DNA of 64,000 nucleotides, taken from NCBI GenBank assembly GCA_937138255.1, contig CAKZOU010000032.1, positions 92,581 through 156,580 on the forward strand, read 5' to 3'. The DNA is from an uncultured Paracoccaceae bacterium. GTDB taxonomy: Bacteria; Pseudomonadota; Alphaproteobacteria; Rhodobacterales; Rhodobacteraceae. Positions 34,056-42,751 of the stretch are shown here, piece by piece; position 1 is the stretch's first letter; each line of letters begins with the position of its first letter. A program made the position numbers and the translations under genes. The notes below the pieces were generated by a model, which saw only the letters and a program-made list of their open reading frames with translations, made no database searches and was not told the DNA's origin.

Positions 34056-35660
34056 ATGAAATACGACGCCATCATCGTGGGCGCGGGCCACAACGGCCTG
34101 ACAACGGCCGGGTTTCTGGCGCGGGCGGGCCTTAAGACCCTCGTGATCGAGAAGAACGATTATGTCGGCGGCGCCGCCGTCAGCCGCGAGTTGCAGCCGG
34201 GCTGGACCTATTCCAACTGCTCCTACGTCTGCTCGCTCCTGCGGCCCGAGATCATCCGCGCGCTGGATCTGCCCAAATATGGCCTGCAGGTGATCCCCTA
34301 TGAAAGCGGCGCGACCTTCGATTCCAAGGGCAACTATTTCAACTATTCCTCCGATCACGACGCGCTCCGCCGCGAGCTCATTCGCAACAACCCCGAGGAT
34401 GCCGACGGCTACGAACGCTATGCCCGCGCCGTCATGCGCCAGTGCAAGTTCATCAAGCCCCTCTTGATGCGGACCGCGCCGGACCCGACCTCGTTCAACC
34501 CGCGCGATATCTCGGAGCTCCTCTATATCGGCAAGCGGTTCTACGATCTGGGCGAGCGCGAAATGGCTGAAACGGTCCGCTTCTGGACCATGTCGATCGC
34601 CGAATTCCTCGACCAGTATATCAAGTCCGATATCGTCAAGGCGCATATCGCCGGATCGGGGATCATCGGCACGGGCCTCGGCCCCTATTCGCCGGGCACG
34701 GCCTATGTGCTCCTCCATCACTACATGGGCGAGGTTGACGGCTCGATCGGCGCATGGGGTTTCTCGCGCGGCGGGATGGGGTCGATCACCAAGGCGATGG
34801 CGCTGAGTTTTCAGGACGCGGGCGGCGAGATCCGCACCGGATCGGGCCTTGACCAGTTCATCGTCAAAAATGGCTGCGTTGTCGGCGTCGCGCTGGAGAA
34901 TGGCGACGAGTTCTATGCCGATACTGTCGTCTCGGGCATGGACGTGCGCCGGACCTTCATCGAGCATACCGAGGAAAAAGAATTGCCGGGCGAGTTCATC
35001 AAGGGGGTCAAGCGTTATCGCTTCCGTGGCTCTTCGGGCAAGCTCAACATCGCCCTTGACGGGATGCCCACCTTCACCGCCGCGCCGAAGGGGGCCAAGT
35101 TCCTCAAGGGCGATCTGCATTTCCTCGACGACATGGCCGAGATCGAACGCGCCTATGACGATTGGAAAGAGGGCCGCTGGTCGGCCTCGCCTTACGTCGA
35201 TTTCCTGATCCCGACCCAGATCGACCCGACCATGGCACCGCCGGGCAAGCACTACGCCACTATCTTTGTGCAATATGCGCCCTATGAGTTGGCCGATGGC
35301 GAATGGGACGACGCGAACCGCGAGGCCTTCGCCAAGACGGTGATCGACAAGATCAGCCGCCATAGCCCCGATTTTGCCGATCTGATCGTCCACAAAGAGG
35401 TGCGCAGCCCCGCCGATATCGAACGCGAGGTGGGCCTGACCGAGGGCAATATCTTCCAAGGCGAGCTGACCTTCGATCAGCTTCTCTTCAACCGCCCGGT
35501 CCCCGGCTACGCGCAGTATCGCTCGCCGATCAAGGGCCTCTATATGTGCGGCTCGTCGAGCCACCCCGGCGGCGGCGTCATGGGCGCGCCCGGCGCCAAT
35601 GCGGCACGCGAGGTGCTTTTGGACCTTGGCAAGAAGATCGATCTGGGGGCGGCGGCATGA
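34056..35660 (+). CDS. FAD-dependent oxidoreductase, CrtI/phytoene-dehydrogenase-like (first)
   Basis: A 534-residue flavoprotein. The dinucleotide fold is at the N-terminus (DAIIVGAGHNGLTTAGFLARAG with the Glu of VIEKN), and the C-terminal FAD motif is GLYMCGSSSHPGGGVMGAPG. It is soluble and of the CrtI/NAD(P)-FAD oxidoreductase class, but no carotenoid genes are nearby, so it more likely oxidises a small amine or hydroxyl compound. The ATG at 34056 has a GGGAG site; a start 16 codons upstream lies in the operator region. Its stop overlaps the second flavoprotein start (ATGA), so both are translated together. Confidence 0.82.
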   Translation: MKYDAIIVGAGHNGLTTAGFLARAGLKTLVIEKNDYVGGAAVSRELQPGWTYSNCSYVCSLLRPEIIRALDLPKYGLQVIPYESGATFDSKGNYFNYSSDHDALRRELIRNNPEDADGYERYARAVMRQCKFIKPLLMRTAPDPTSFNPRDISELLYIGKRFYDLGEREMAETVRFWTMSIAEFLDQYIKSDIVKAHIAGSGIIGTGLGPYSPGTAYVLLHHYMGEVDGSIGAWGFSRGGMGSITKAMALSFQDAGGEIRTGSGLDQFIVKNGCVVGVALENGDEFYADTVVSGMDVRRTFIEHTEEKELPGEFIKGVKRYRFRGSSGKLNIALDGMPTFTAAPKGAKFLKGDLHFLDDMAEIERAYDDWKEGRWSASPYVDFLIPTQIDPTMAPPGKHYATIFVQYAPYELADGEWDDANREAFAKTVIDKISRHSPDFADLIVHKEVRSPADIEREVGLTEGNIFQGELTFDQLLFNRPVPGYAQYRSPIKGLYMCGSSSHPGGGVMGAPGANAAREVLLDLGKKIDLGAAA

Positions 35661-37168
35661 GCGGGGATTTCGACGCTATCGTGATCGGCGCGGGCCATAA
35701 CGGCCTTGTCGCGGCTGCAAGGCTTGCCAAAGAGGGCAAGCGTGTTGTGGTTCTCGAGGCTGCGCCCGAAGTCGGCGGGCTTCTGGGTGGGGCCGACCCT
35801 GTGGCGGCGATGCCATTCGGCATTCACCCCAAGATCGCCTCTGGCCTCGGCCTGTCGCGCCACGGGCTGCGCTATGGTGCGCCGATGAAAACGCTGTCTT
35901 TCGGTGGAGGCGAGCGTGTCGAGATCGACGGCTCCGTGGCGCGGGGCGTCTCGCCCGAGATGGCCGCGAACTTTGCCGAGCTGCATCGCAAGCTTGCCCG
36001 CTACTCCGGCGCGCTCGCCAAGATGCTTGCCAAAGCGCCACCTCGGTTCCGCGATGGGGGCTTGGGCGATATGCTCAGCATGGCGCAGCTGGGCCTCTCG
36101 ATCCGTGGCCTCGGCAAGACCGATATGCGCGATATGCTGCGGATCATCCTCTCGAACGTCTGGGATCTCTGCGAAGACGAGATCGGCGACGGGCCTCTGG
36201 CGGCTGCGCTGGCGATGGACGCGACGCTGGGTGGAGCCATGGGGCCGCGCTCGCCGGGAACAGTGCTGACGCTTCTCTATCGCTTTGCCTCGACCGGTTC
36301 GGGCGGGGCCGGGCAACGATCGACCCCCATCGGCGGCGCGGCGGCGGTTGTTTCGACGCTGACCAAGGCGGCGGAAGCTTCGGGTGCGGCGATCCGCACC
36401 TCGTCGCCGGTGGCGCGTATCCTCGTGGATGACAGCGACCGCGCGGTGGGTGTGGCCCTTGAAAACGGCACGGAACTCCGTGCGCCGCTGATCCTGTCCA
36501 ACGCCACGCCCCGGCGGACGCTGTTTGATCTTCTCGGCCCCCAGCACCTCAACGCCGAAGACGTAGCCCGCCTGCGCCATATGGCGACGAACGGGATGGT
36601 CGCGCGGATTGATCTTGATCTGGCGGAGTTGCCCGATGGGTTGAGCGAAGCCGATCTGGGCCACCGCATCGTCGTCGCTCAAGATATGCGGCGGATCGAG
36701 CGGGCGTTCAACGCGGCGAAGTATGGCGAGTTGCCCGAGGCTCCGGCCGTCGAACTTACCGGCCGCAAGACCGACACGGGCTGGCGTCTCGCGGCGCTTG
36801 CGCAATTCGCGCCCTGCAATCTCAAAGGCGGCTGGAGCAAGCCCAAGAAAGACAAGCTTGCCAAGGCCACCATCAAGGCGATGGAAGCCGCGATCCCGGG
36901 GGTCGGTGGCAAGATCACCGGCTGGGAAGTCCGCTCGCCCGCCGATCTTGAGGCCACCTATGGCCTCACCGGAGGCCATTGGCACCACGGCGAGCTGCGC
37001 ATCGACCAGATGCTGATGATGCGCCCGTTTGCGGGAGCGGCCCAATACCGGATGCCTGTCGCGGGCCTTTATCTCTGCGGGGCAGGGGCGCATCCGGGGG
37101 GCGATATCTCGGGTCTGCCGGGATGGAACGCCGCAGGCCAAGCAATCAAGGACGGAGGCGCACAATGA
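35657..37168 (+). CDS. FAD-dependent oxidoreductase, CrtI/phytoene-dehydrogenase-like (second)
   Basis: A 503-residue paralogue of the preceding gene. N-terminal FAD fold: DAIVIGAGHNGLVAAARLAKEG, then VVVLEAAPEVGG; C-terminal motif GLYLCGAGAHPGGDISGLPG. Both proteins keep the AGHNGL start and the EVRSPADxE segment, but differ through the substrate domain, so they probably form a heteromer or act in sequence. It sits between ATGA junctions with the first flavoprotein and the GcvT-like gene. Substrate unknown; electron acceptor not evident. Confidence 0.82.
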   Translation: MSGDFDAIVIGAGHNGLVAAARLAKEGKRVVVLEAAPEVGGLLGGADPVAAMPFGIHPKIASGLGLSRHGLRYGAPMKTLSFGGGERVEIDGSVARGVSPEMAANFAELHRKLARYSGALAKMLAKAPPRFRDGGLGDMLSMAQLGLSIRGLGKTDMRDMLRIILSNVWDLCEDEIGDGPLAAALAMDATLGGAMGPRSPGTVLTLLYRFASTGSGGAGQRSTPIGGAAAVVSTLTKAAEASGAAIRTSSPVARILVDDSDRAVGVALENGTELRAPLILSNATPRRTLFDLLGPQHLNAEDVARLRHMATNGMVARIDLDLAELPDGLSEADLGHRIVVAQDMRRIERAFNAAKYGELPEAPAVELTGRKTDTGWRLAALAQFAPCNLKGGWSKPKKDKLAKATIKAMEAAIPGVGGKITGWEVRSPADLEATYGLTGGHWHHGELRIDQMLMMRPFAGAAQYRMPVAGLYLCGAGAHPGGDISGLPGWNAAGQAIKDGGAQ

Positions 37169-38370
37169 ACAAGGCCCTGACACCCCGCCCGCAAATGCCG
37201 ATGGGCGCCTTGCCCGCGCCATTCCATAAGCGCATCGCCGCCGAGAATTTCCAACACAGCTGGATGAACTGGAATGGCTATGCCTCGCCCGGCGTGCTCG
37301 ACACCGCCGAGTTCGAATATTTCGCGATCCGCAATCAGGCGACCCTCTTCGACATCTCGCCCATGTGCAAATTCCGCATCAACGGACCGGACGCCGAGGC
37401 GGTGATGAACCGGATGATGACCCGCGATGTGCGCAAGCAAAAGCCGGGGCGCGTGAGCTATGTGATCTGGTGCGACGAGGATGGCAATGTCGTCGATGAC
37501 GGCACGCTCTTCCGCCGCTCCGACGACGAGTTCCTGCTCTTCTGCCAAGAGCCGCAGCTTCTCTGGATCAAGGATATCGCCTGGGGCTTTGACGTGGAGG
37601 TGAGCGAAGTCACCCACGACCTCGCGGGCTTTGCCTTTCAGGGGCCGACCACCGCCGCCACCCTGCGCGATCTCAAGATCAAAGAGATCGAGACGATGCG
37701 CCCCTTTGACATCCGCGATATCAAGATTGCGGGCAAGAAGGTCATGATCTCGCGCACCGGATTTACCGGCGATCTGGGGTATGAGTTGGTCATGGCGCCC
37801 AAGGATGCGCTGGCAGTCTGGGATGCGGTCTATGCCGCGGGCCAGCTGCGCGGGGTGCGGATCATCGGCTATGAGGCGCTCGAGATGGCGCGGATCGAGG
37901 CTGGGTTCCTTCTGCCGCGCGTCGATTTCATTTCCTCGCAGACGAACCTGCGGGTGAACCGCGCGCGTAATCCCTACGAGATCGGCCTCGACTGGCTCGT
38001 GACCTTCGACAAGCCGCATTACAACGGCAAGCGGGTCTTGCAGCGGCTTGCTGGCGTGGCCCCGAAGCGCAAGCTTTTCGCCATCGAAATCTCTAGGGAC
38101 AAGGCGGCCCATCACGCGCTGGTCTATCACCGCAAGACCCGCGAGGTGGGCTTTGTCACCTCGGCGCTCTGGTCGGCCACGACCAAGCGCAACATCGCCT
38201 ATGCCTGGCTCGAAGCGCCCTTCGGTCAAGAGGTGAAGGACGACCTCTGGGTCGAGATCTATCTCCAGCGCGAGATCGAGTGGCAGCGCCGGATGGAGCG
38301 GGTGATGATCGTCGAGCGGCCTTTCTTCGTGCATCCGCGGCGGACCGTGACCCCGCCGCTGAATTTCTGA
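37165..38370 (+). CDS. GcvT-like aminomethyltransferase family protein (tetrahydrofolate-dependent)
   Basis: A 401-residue protein of the glycine-cleavage T-protein/DmdA/dimethylglycine-dehydrogenase C-domain family. Typical segments are present: an N-terminal folate-side region (FDISPMCKFRINGPDAEAVMNRMMTRDV), the QGP motif (AFQGPTTAATL), RTGFTGDLGYEL and MARIEAGFLL. Family members move a one-carbon unit from an amine or sulfonium to tetrahydrofolate. The C-terminal beta-barrel with Arg-rich end is present. It overlaps the second flavoprotein gene as ATGA and precedes the MttB-like gene by 7 bases. It is the probable methyl acceptor partner of the pathway (inference). Confidence 0.82.
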   Translation: MNKALTPRPQMPMGALPAPFHKRIAAENFQHSWMNWNGYASPGVLDTAEFEYFAIRNQATLFDISPMCKFRINGPDAEAVMNRMMTRDVRKQKPGRVSYVIWCDEDGNVVDDGTLFRRSDDEFLLFCQEPQLLWIKDIAWGFDVEVSEVTHDLAGFAFQGPTTAATLRDLKIKEIETMRPFDIRDIKIAGKKVMISRTGFTGDLGYELVMAPKDALAVWDAVYAAGQLRGVRIIGYEALEMARIEAGFLLPRVDFISSQTNLRVNRARNPYEIGLDWLVTFDKPHYNGKRVLQRLAGVAPKRKLFAIEISRDKAAHHALVYHRKTREVGFVTSALWSATTKRNIAYAWLEAPFGQEVKDDLWVEIYLQREIEWQRRMERVMIVERPFFVHPRRTVTPPLNF

Positions 38371-38377
38371 GGTGAGC

Positions 38378-39949
38378 ATGAGTGACCCCGCAACGTCTGG
38401 CCGACGGGTCCGTGGTGGCGGCCGTGCCGCGAGGCTCGCGCTGCGTGAAGCGGCCCCCGCGGCCGACCGCAAGCCGATCTGGGCGGGCATGGAGGGCGGG
38501 AGTTACAACCCGCTTTCGGCCCGCGATCTGGAGCGCATTCACGACGCGGCCCTTGATATCCTGTCGGACGTGGGTGTGGGATCGCCAACGGATGAGGTCA
38601 TCGAACTGGCAACCGCCAAGGGCTGCCGGCTGAACAGCAAGGGGCGGCTGATTTTTCCGCGGGCTCTGGTCGAAGACCTGCTGGCCGGCGCGGCACGCGA
38701 ATACACGATCTACAGCCGCGATCCGGCGCATGACGATGTGGTCGTGGGCGGCAACAAGGTGAACTATTGCACCTCGGGTGAGGCGGTCTCGATGCTTGAT
38801 TACAAGACCCGCACATACCGCCCCTCGACCCTGCGCGATCTTTACGACACCGCCCGCGTTGTCGATGCACTGCCCAATATCCACCAGTTCGGGCAGACCG
38901 TGGTTCCGACCGAGATCGAAGACCTCTTCGAACACGATATCAACGTGGTCTATGCCGTCCTGTCGGGCACGACCAAGCCCGTCGAGCACACGTTCAACAC
39001 GGTGAAATCCATCCCCGCCGCGATGGAGCTTTATGCGATGGTCGCAGGCTCGGAAGAGGCCTTCCGCGAGCGGCCATTTGCGAGCTTTGGCGGCTGCCCG
39101 ATCGTCTCGCCATTGCGGTTCGCGCAGGAAAACCTCGACGTTCTGGTGGAAACCAGCCGCCGTGGCCTCATCAACGATATCGCCATCGCGCCGCAATCGG
39201 GGGCAACCGCCCCGTCGTTCCTTGCCGGATCGCTCGTTCAGGTGACGGCGGAAGCCCTGGCTTGCCTCGCGGTCGTCAACATGGTCCGGCCCGGTTGCCC
39301 GATGTCTTTCGCTGCATGGCCGTTTGCGGTCGATCTTCGCACCGGATCCTTTGCCGGAGGCTCGGCCGAAGTGGCCGTGTCGATGGCGGCGATTGCCCAG
39401 ATCGGCCGGTTCTACGACCTGCCGACGACCGTCGCGGCCTCGATGTCGGACGCCAAGATGCCCGATGCGCAGATGGGCTATGAGAAGGGGATCGCTTCGG
39501 TTGTGGCGGGCCTTGCCGGGGCCAACCGTATCCTTGAATCGGCGGGCATGATGGCGAGCCTCATGGGCTGTTCCATCGAGGCGCTGGTGATCGACAACGA
39601 TATGCTCGGCATGGCGCAGCGTGTGGTTCGCGGGATCGAGGTGACGGACGAGACCCTCAGCGTCGAGACGATCAAGGCGGCGGTGATGGGCGAGGGGCAT
39701 TACCTTGGCGCGGCCGATACGCTGCGCTCGATGGAGACGGAATACGTCTATCCAGAAACGGCGGATCGCGCCTCGGTGCAGGTCTGGAAGGCGGAAGGGT
39801 CAACGACGATGGACGAGCGGGCGCACGCGCGGGCGGGCGAGCTTTTGGCCAAGCATTTCGTCCGCGCCATCCCGCCCGAGATCGACGCGCGCATCCGCGA
39901 GCGTTTCCCGATCCTCCTGCCGAAAGAGGCGATGCGGCCGAAAGGCTAG
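38378..39949 (+). CDS. trimethylamine methyltransferase (MttB)-family protein without pyrrolysine
   Basis: A 523-residue MttB-superfamily methyltransferase. The family body is recognised from NPLSARDLERIHDAALDIL, FGGCPIVSPLRFAQENLDVL, and VVAGLAGANRILESAGMM. The gene reads through with no in-frame TAG, so it belongs to the non-pyrrolysine branch, in which MtgB demethylates glycine betaine. Such enzymes normally give the methyl group to a corrinoid protein. No B12-binding protein gene is visible in the window; the GcvT-like protein just upstream could be an alternative acceptor. ATG at 38378 chosen over a GTG two codons earlier. Its end overlaps the convergent methyltransferase gene by 4 bases. 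Confidence 0.83.
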   Translation: MSDPATSGRRVRGGGRAARLALREAAPAADRKPIWAGMEGGSYNPLSARDLERIHDAALDILSDVGVGSPTDEVIELATAKGCRLNSKGRLIFPRALVEDLLAGAAREYTIYSRDPAHDDVVVGGNKVNYCTSGEAVSMLDYKTRTYRPSTLRDLYDTARVVDALPNIHQFGQTVVPTEIEDLFEHDINVVYAVLSGTTKPVEHTFNTVKSIPAAMELYAMVAGSEEAFRERPFASFGGCPIVSPLRFAQENLDVLVETSRRGLINDIAIAPQSGATAPSFLAGSLVQVTAEALACLAVVNMVRPGCPMSFAAWPFAVDLRTGSFAGGSAEVAVSMAAIAQIGRFYDLPTTVAASMSDAKMPDAQMGYEKGIASVVAGLAGANRILESAGMMASLMGCSIEALVIDNDMLGMAQRVVRGIEVTDETLSVETIKAAVMGEGHYLGAADTLRSMETEYVYPETADRASVQVWKAEGSTTMDERAHARAGELLAKHFVRAIPPEIDARIRERFPILLPKEAMRPKG

Positions 39950-40734
39950 GCCGGTTTGACGGCCCGAAGGTGGGTCGGGCAATGTTCGCCCGCGTCGAGA
40001 ACCGGGATCATCCGTTCCCAGATGCCGCAGTTTTCAGCGACGAAATCCGCTCCGACGATCTTGGCGGCCGCTTGGCCCACAGGCCCGCGCAGGCGATCCA
40101 GCTCGGTGCGGGCGACCTCGCGATACCAGGCGTTGCGGCTCGTGGTCTTGGCTTCAAGAAAGCCCGCGGCGTCCATCGCATCCTTGTAGCGACCGGGCGA
40201 GGCCATGCCGAAATCGAGCCCTTCGGATTTGATGTATTCGGCCATCTGGGCGCTGGGTGCGCCGTCATGTCCGATAAGCCAGTCAGAGGCAATAAACCGC
40301 CCGCCGGGCTTCAAGACCCGAAACACCTCGCGCATCAGAGCGTGCTTGTCAGGGATGTGGACGATTGAGTCCTTTGAGAACACCACATCGAAAGTTTCGG
40401 GCGGAAAGGCAAGGGGGCCGGGGGCGACCTTGACAAGGCCGACCCGATCCTCGAGCCCCGCCTTGGCCACAAGCTCGCGCGCGTGGTTGAGGACGGTGTC
40501 CTCGACGTCGATCCCGGTGACGTATCCGGCGCCATGGGTCGAGGCGAGCGCAATCTCGATCCCGCCGGCGCCACAGCCGATGTCGAGGATCGAGCAGCCG
40601 GTGAGATCATCCTCGCCGACAAGGCGGGCCACTTCGTCGGGGCCTCCCGGCGAGAGATAGCCCTCTCCCCAGATTGCTTCGAGCATCCCGATCATCTTGT
40701 CGTGGTAGAGTTCCCCGTCGGCATTGGCTCCCAT
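39946..40734 (-). CDS. SAM-dependent methyltransferase, phosphoethanolamine/glycine-type N-methyltransferase-like
   Basis: A 262-residue class I methyltransferase. Motif I is SILDIGCGAGGIEIAL (about 48-63), then TGIDVEDTVLNHARE, and a FDVVFSKDSIVHIPDKHALMREVFRVLKPGG block that closely recalls phosphoethanolamine N-methyltransferases, as does IWGEGYLSPGG near the N-terminus. It could make or remodel a methylated ethanolamine or glycine compound. AGAGGG lies ahead of the ATG. It is convergent with the MttB-like gene and divergent from the transporter operon, across a 320-base region with repeats. Confidence 0.8.
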   Translation of the reverse strand: MGANADGELYHDKMIGMLEAIWGEGYLSPGGPDEVARLVGEDDLTGCSILDIGCGAGGIEIALASTHGAGYVTGIDVEDTVLNHARELVAKAGLEDRVGLVKVAPGPLAFPPETFDVVFSKDSIVHIPDKHALMREVFRVLKPGGRFIASDWLIGHDGAPSAQMAEYIKSEGLDFGMASPGRYKDAMDAAGFLEAKTTSRNAWYREVARTELDRLRGPVGQAAAKIVGADFVAENCGIWERMIPVLDAGEHCPTHLRAVKPA

Positions 40735-41054
40735 CGTCGGCCCTCTTCTGTCTGTTGGTTCTTCGCAGTTTCGCAGAAGTCTATGCCAAAATCGCCGCAG
40801 GTCTATGAAAGGAATGACAAAATCCGCAGTTTTTGTCTCATCTCTCGTGCTGCACCTATTGCACGGCGGTCCCTTTACGATTGGCTTGGCCGATGGGGCG
40901 TTTCGGGGGCGCCGATAGGCTTAGACTCAGGGCGCCAAATGTGGCGGAGTATTTTGATCATATCTGTCAGTTTTCCTTTGCCGATGGGCAATGTGCCGAT
41001 AGTCTTTCAGTTGGACGGACGTGTTAACGATTCCGGGCGGGTGCTGTTTTGGCG
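40735..41054. other. 320-base divergent intergenic region with short direct repeats
   Basis: It separates the methyltransferase (minus) from the transporter operon (plus). CGCAG occurs four times (40764, 40772, 40796, 40825), and GTCTATG twice, 22 bases apart (40779 and 40801). AAAATCGCCGCAG and AAAATCCGCAG form a further imperfect pair. These lie just upstream of the methyltransferase start and may bind a regulator. No gene or RNA is seen. Confidence 0.5.
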
Positions 41055-41918
41055 ATGAAATTGAACTCAGAAGGCCGAAAGGGGCTGTTTCTTATCAGCC
41101 CGACATTTGCCTATGCGCTTCTGCTCCTCGCGGCGCCGCTGATCCTTGTCATCATGTTCAGCTTCTGGACGCAGGACTATCTCGATCTCGACACCACACC
41201 GACGCTGGCCAATTACAAAGAGGCCTGGACGGATCCGCTGTATCGCGAGTTGATGTTCCGATCCTTGCGGATTTCGATCATGGTGACACTGGTCACCGTG
41301 ATCAGCGCCTTTCCTGTGGCCTACTACGTTTCCTTCCGGGTCAAAGAACGCAAGGCGCTTTGGCTTTTCCTCATCACCGCGCCGTTCTGGACCAGCTACT
41401 TGCTTCGGGTTTTCCTGTGGAAGGTCATCTTGGGATATAATGGCGTGTTCAACTCCGCCTTGCTTTGGGCGGGCATCATCGATGAGCCGCTGCAATTCAT
41501 TCTCTATAACGTCAACGCCGTTGTCATAACCCTGGCCCACGCTTGGGCGCCGTTTGCCATTCTGCCGATCTTCGTGGCCCTCGAAAAGATCGACCGTTCG
41601 CTTCTGGAAGCGGCCGAGGATTTAGGCGACGGCCCGGTGCGCCGGTTTTTCCGCGTGACCCTGCCGCTTGCGATCCCCGGCGTCATGGCGGCGACGCTCA
41701 TCGTTCTGATCCCGACCGTAGGGGATTTCATCACCCCCAAGCTTGTCGGCGGCACCGAGGGGCTGATGATTTCCAACATGATCCAGGTTCAGTTTGGCAA
41801 GGCCAACAACGCGCCCCTTGGCGCGGCGCTGGCCGTGTCGTCGATGTTTATCGTCGGGGGCCTCAGTCTGCTGATCTTCTTGGGCAGCCGCCGTGTCGGC
41901 CGCGTGGCGGGGGAGTAG
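41055..41918 (+). CDS. ABC transporter permease, spermidine/putrescine type (PotB-like)
   Basis: A 287-residue permease with six hydrophobic spans. The PotB/PotH-type N-terminus (LISPTFAYALLLLAAPLILVIMFSFW) and the coupling loop LLEAAEDLGDGPVRRFFRVTLPLAIPG near residue 185 are clear. ATG 41055 is preferred to a TTG two codons upstream; neither has a strong ribosome site. It is followed after 3 bases by the second permease. The substrate is likely a polyamine or another cationic or zwitterionic solute, given the binding protein encoded at 43970. Confidence 0.88.
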   Translation: MKLNSEGRKGLFLISPTFAYALLLLAAPLILVIMFSFWTQDYLDLDTTPTLANYKEAWTDPLYRELMFRSLRISIMVTLVTVISAFPVAYYVSFRVKERKALWLFLITAPFWTSYLLRVFLWKVILGYNGVFNSALLWAGIIDEPLQFILYNVNAVVITLAHAWAPFAILPIFVALEKIDRSLLEAAEDLGDGPVRRFFRVTLPLAIPGVMAATLIVLIPTVGDFITPKLVGGTEGLMISNMIQVQFGKANNAPLGAALAVSSMFIVGGLSLLIFLGSRRVGRVAGE

Positions 41919-41921
41919 GCT

Positions 41922-42749
41922 ATGGCGAAAGGTCCGAAGAAACTCGACTGGCTGCGCGGCTATGCGTCGATCTATATGGTCTTTCTCTATGCTCCGGTCA
42001 TCCTGCTACCGATCTTTGCATTCAACAATTCCACTGTGATTGCCTTCCCTCTGAAGGGCTTTACGACCGAATGGTTTTCCTCGCTTATGGATAACTCGGC
42101 CCTGCATGATGCGCTGGGCAACAGCATGATCGTTGCGGTGTCGACGGCCATGATCTCAACCCTGCTTGGTGCTTTCGCTGCCCGTGCCGGGGTTCGCTAT
42201 CGTTTTCCGGCCAAGCGCGGGATCATGGGGCTGATCCTTTTGCCGCTTGTCCTGCCCGAGATCATCATCGCCGTTTCTTTGCTGGTTCTTCTCATGCGTC
42301 TGGGCATGAGCCTTTCGCTTTGGACGGTGATAGCCGGTCACGTGCTTGTCTGCGTTCCCTTTTCGATTGCGGTGCTGAATTCTGCCTTTGCCGGGCTTGA
42401 TCAGAGCCTTGAGGAGGCGTCGTTCGATCTTGGCGAGACCTCGTGGGGCACGTTCAAACGGGTGACTTTTCCGCTGATCCTGCCAGGGGTGATTTCGAGC
42501 CTGCTGATTACCTTCACGATCTCGCTTGATGAATTCATCATCGCCTTCTTCCTGACCGGCACTGATGTCACCTTGCCTGTCTATATCTGGAGCCAGCTGC
42601 GCTTCCCGGCCAAGTTGCCGGGCGTGATGGCGCTTGGAACACTTCTTCTTTTGCTGTCGATCACATTGCTGATCGTGGCTGAATTCTTCCGTCGCCGGAG
42701 CGCACAGCGCCGCGGCCTCGATGCCTCTACAACCGAAGGGCTGATCTGA
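41922..42749 (+). CDS. ABC transporter permease, spermidine/putrescine type (PotC-like)
   Basis: A 275-residue permease with six membrane spans. SIYMVFLYAPVILLPIFAFNNS at the N-terminus and the coupling loop LEEASFDLGETSWGTFKRVTFPLILPG (about 165-190) are typical of PotC/PotI. FTISLDEFIIAFFLTG near the fifth span is strongly conserved in this group. It pairs with the upstream PotB-like permease. It lies 3 bases after that gene and 2 bases before the ATPase gene. Confidence 0.88.
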   Translation: MAKGPKKLDWLRGYASIYMVFLYAPVILLPIFAFNNSTVIAFPLKGFTTEWFSSLMDNSALHDALGNSMIVAVSTAMISTLLGAFAARAGVRYRFPAKRGIMGLILLPLVLPEIIIAVSLLVLLMRLGMSLSLWTVIAGHVLVCVPFSIAVLNSAFAGLDQSLEEASFDLGETSWGTFKRVTFPLILPGVISSLLITFTISLDEFIIAFFLTGTDVTLPVYIWSQLRFPAKLPGVMALGTLLLLLSITLLIVAEFFRRRSAQRRGLDASTTEGLI

Positions 42750-42751
42750 AA

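Noticed and set aside
38378..39949. Pyrrolysine-containing trimethylamine methyltransferase
   Set aside because: No in-frame TAG codon; the gene reads through as one frame and no pylT/pylS genes are seen.
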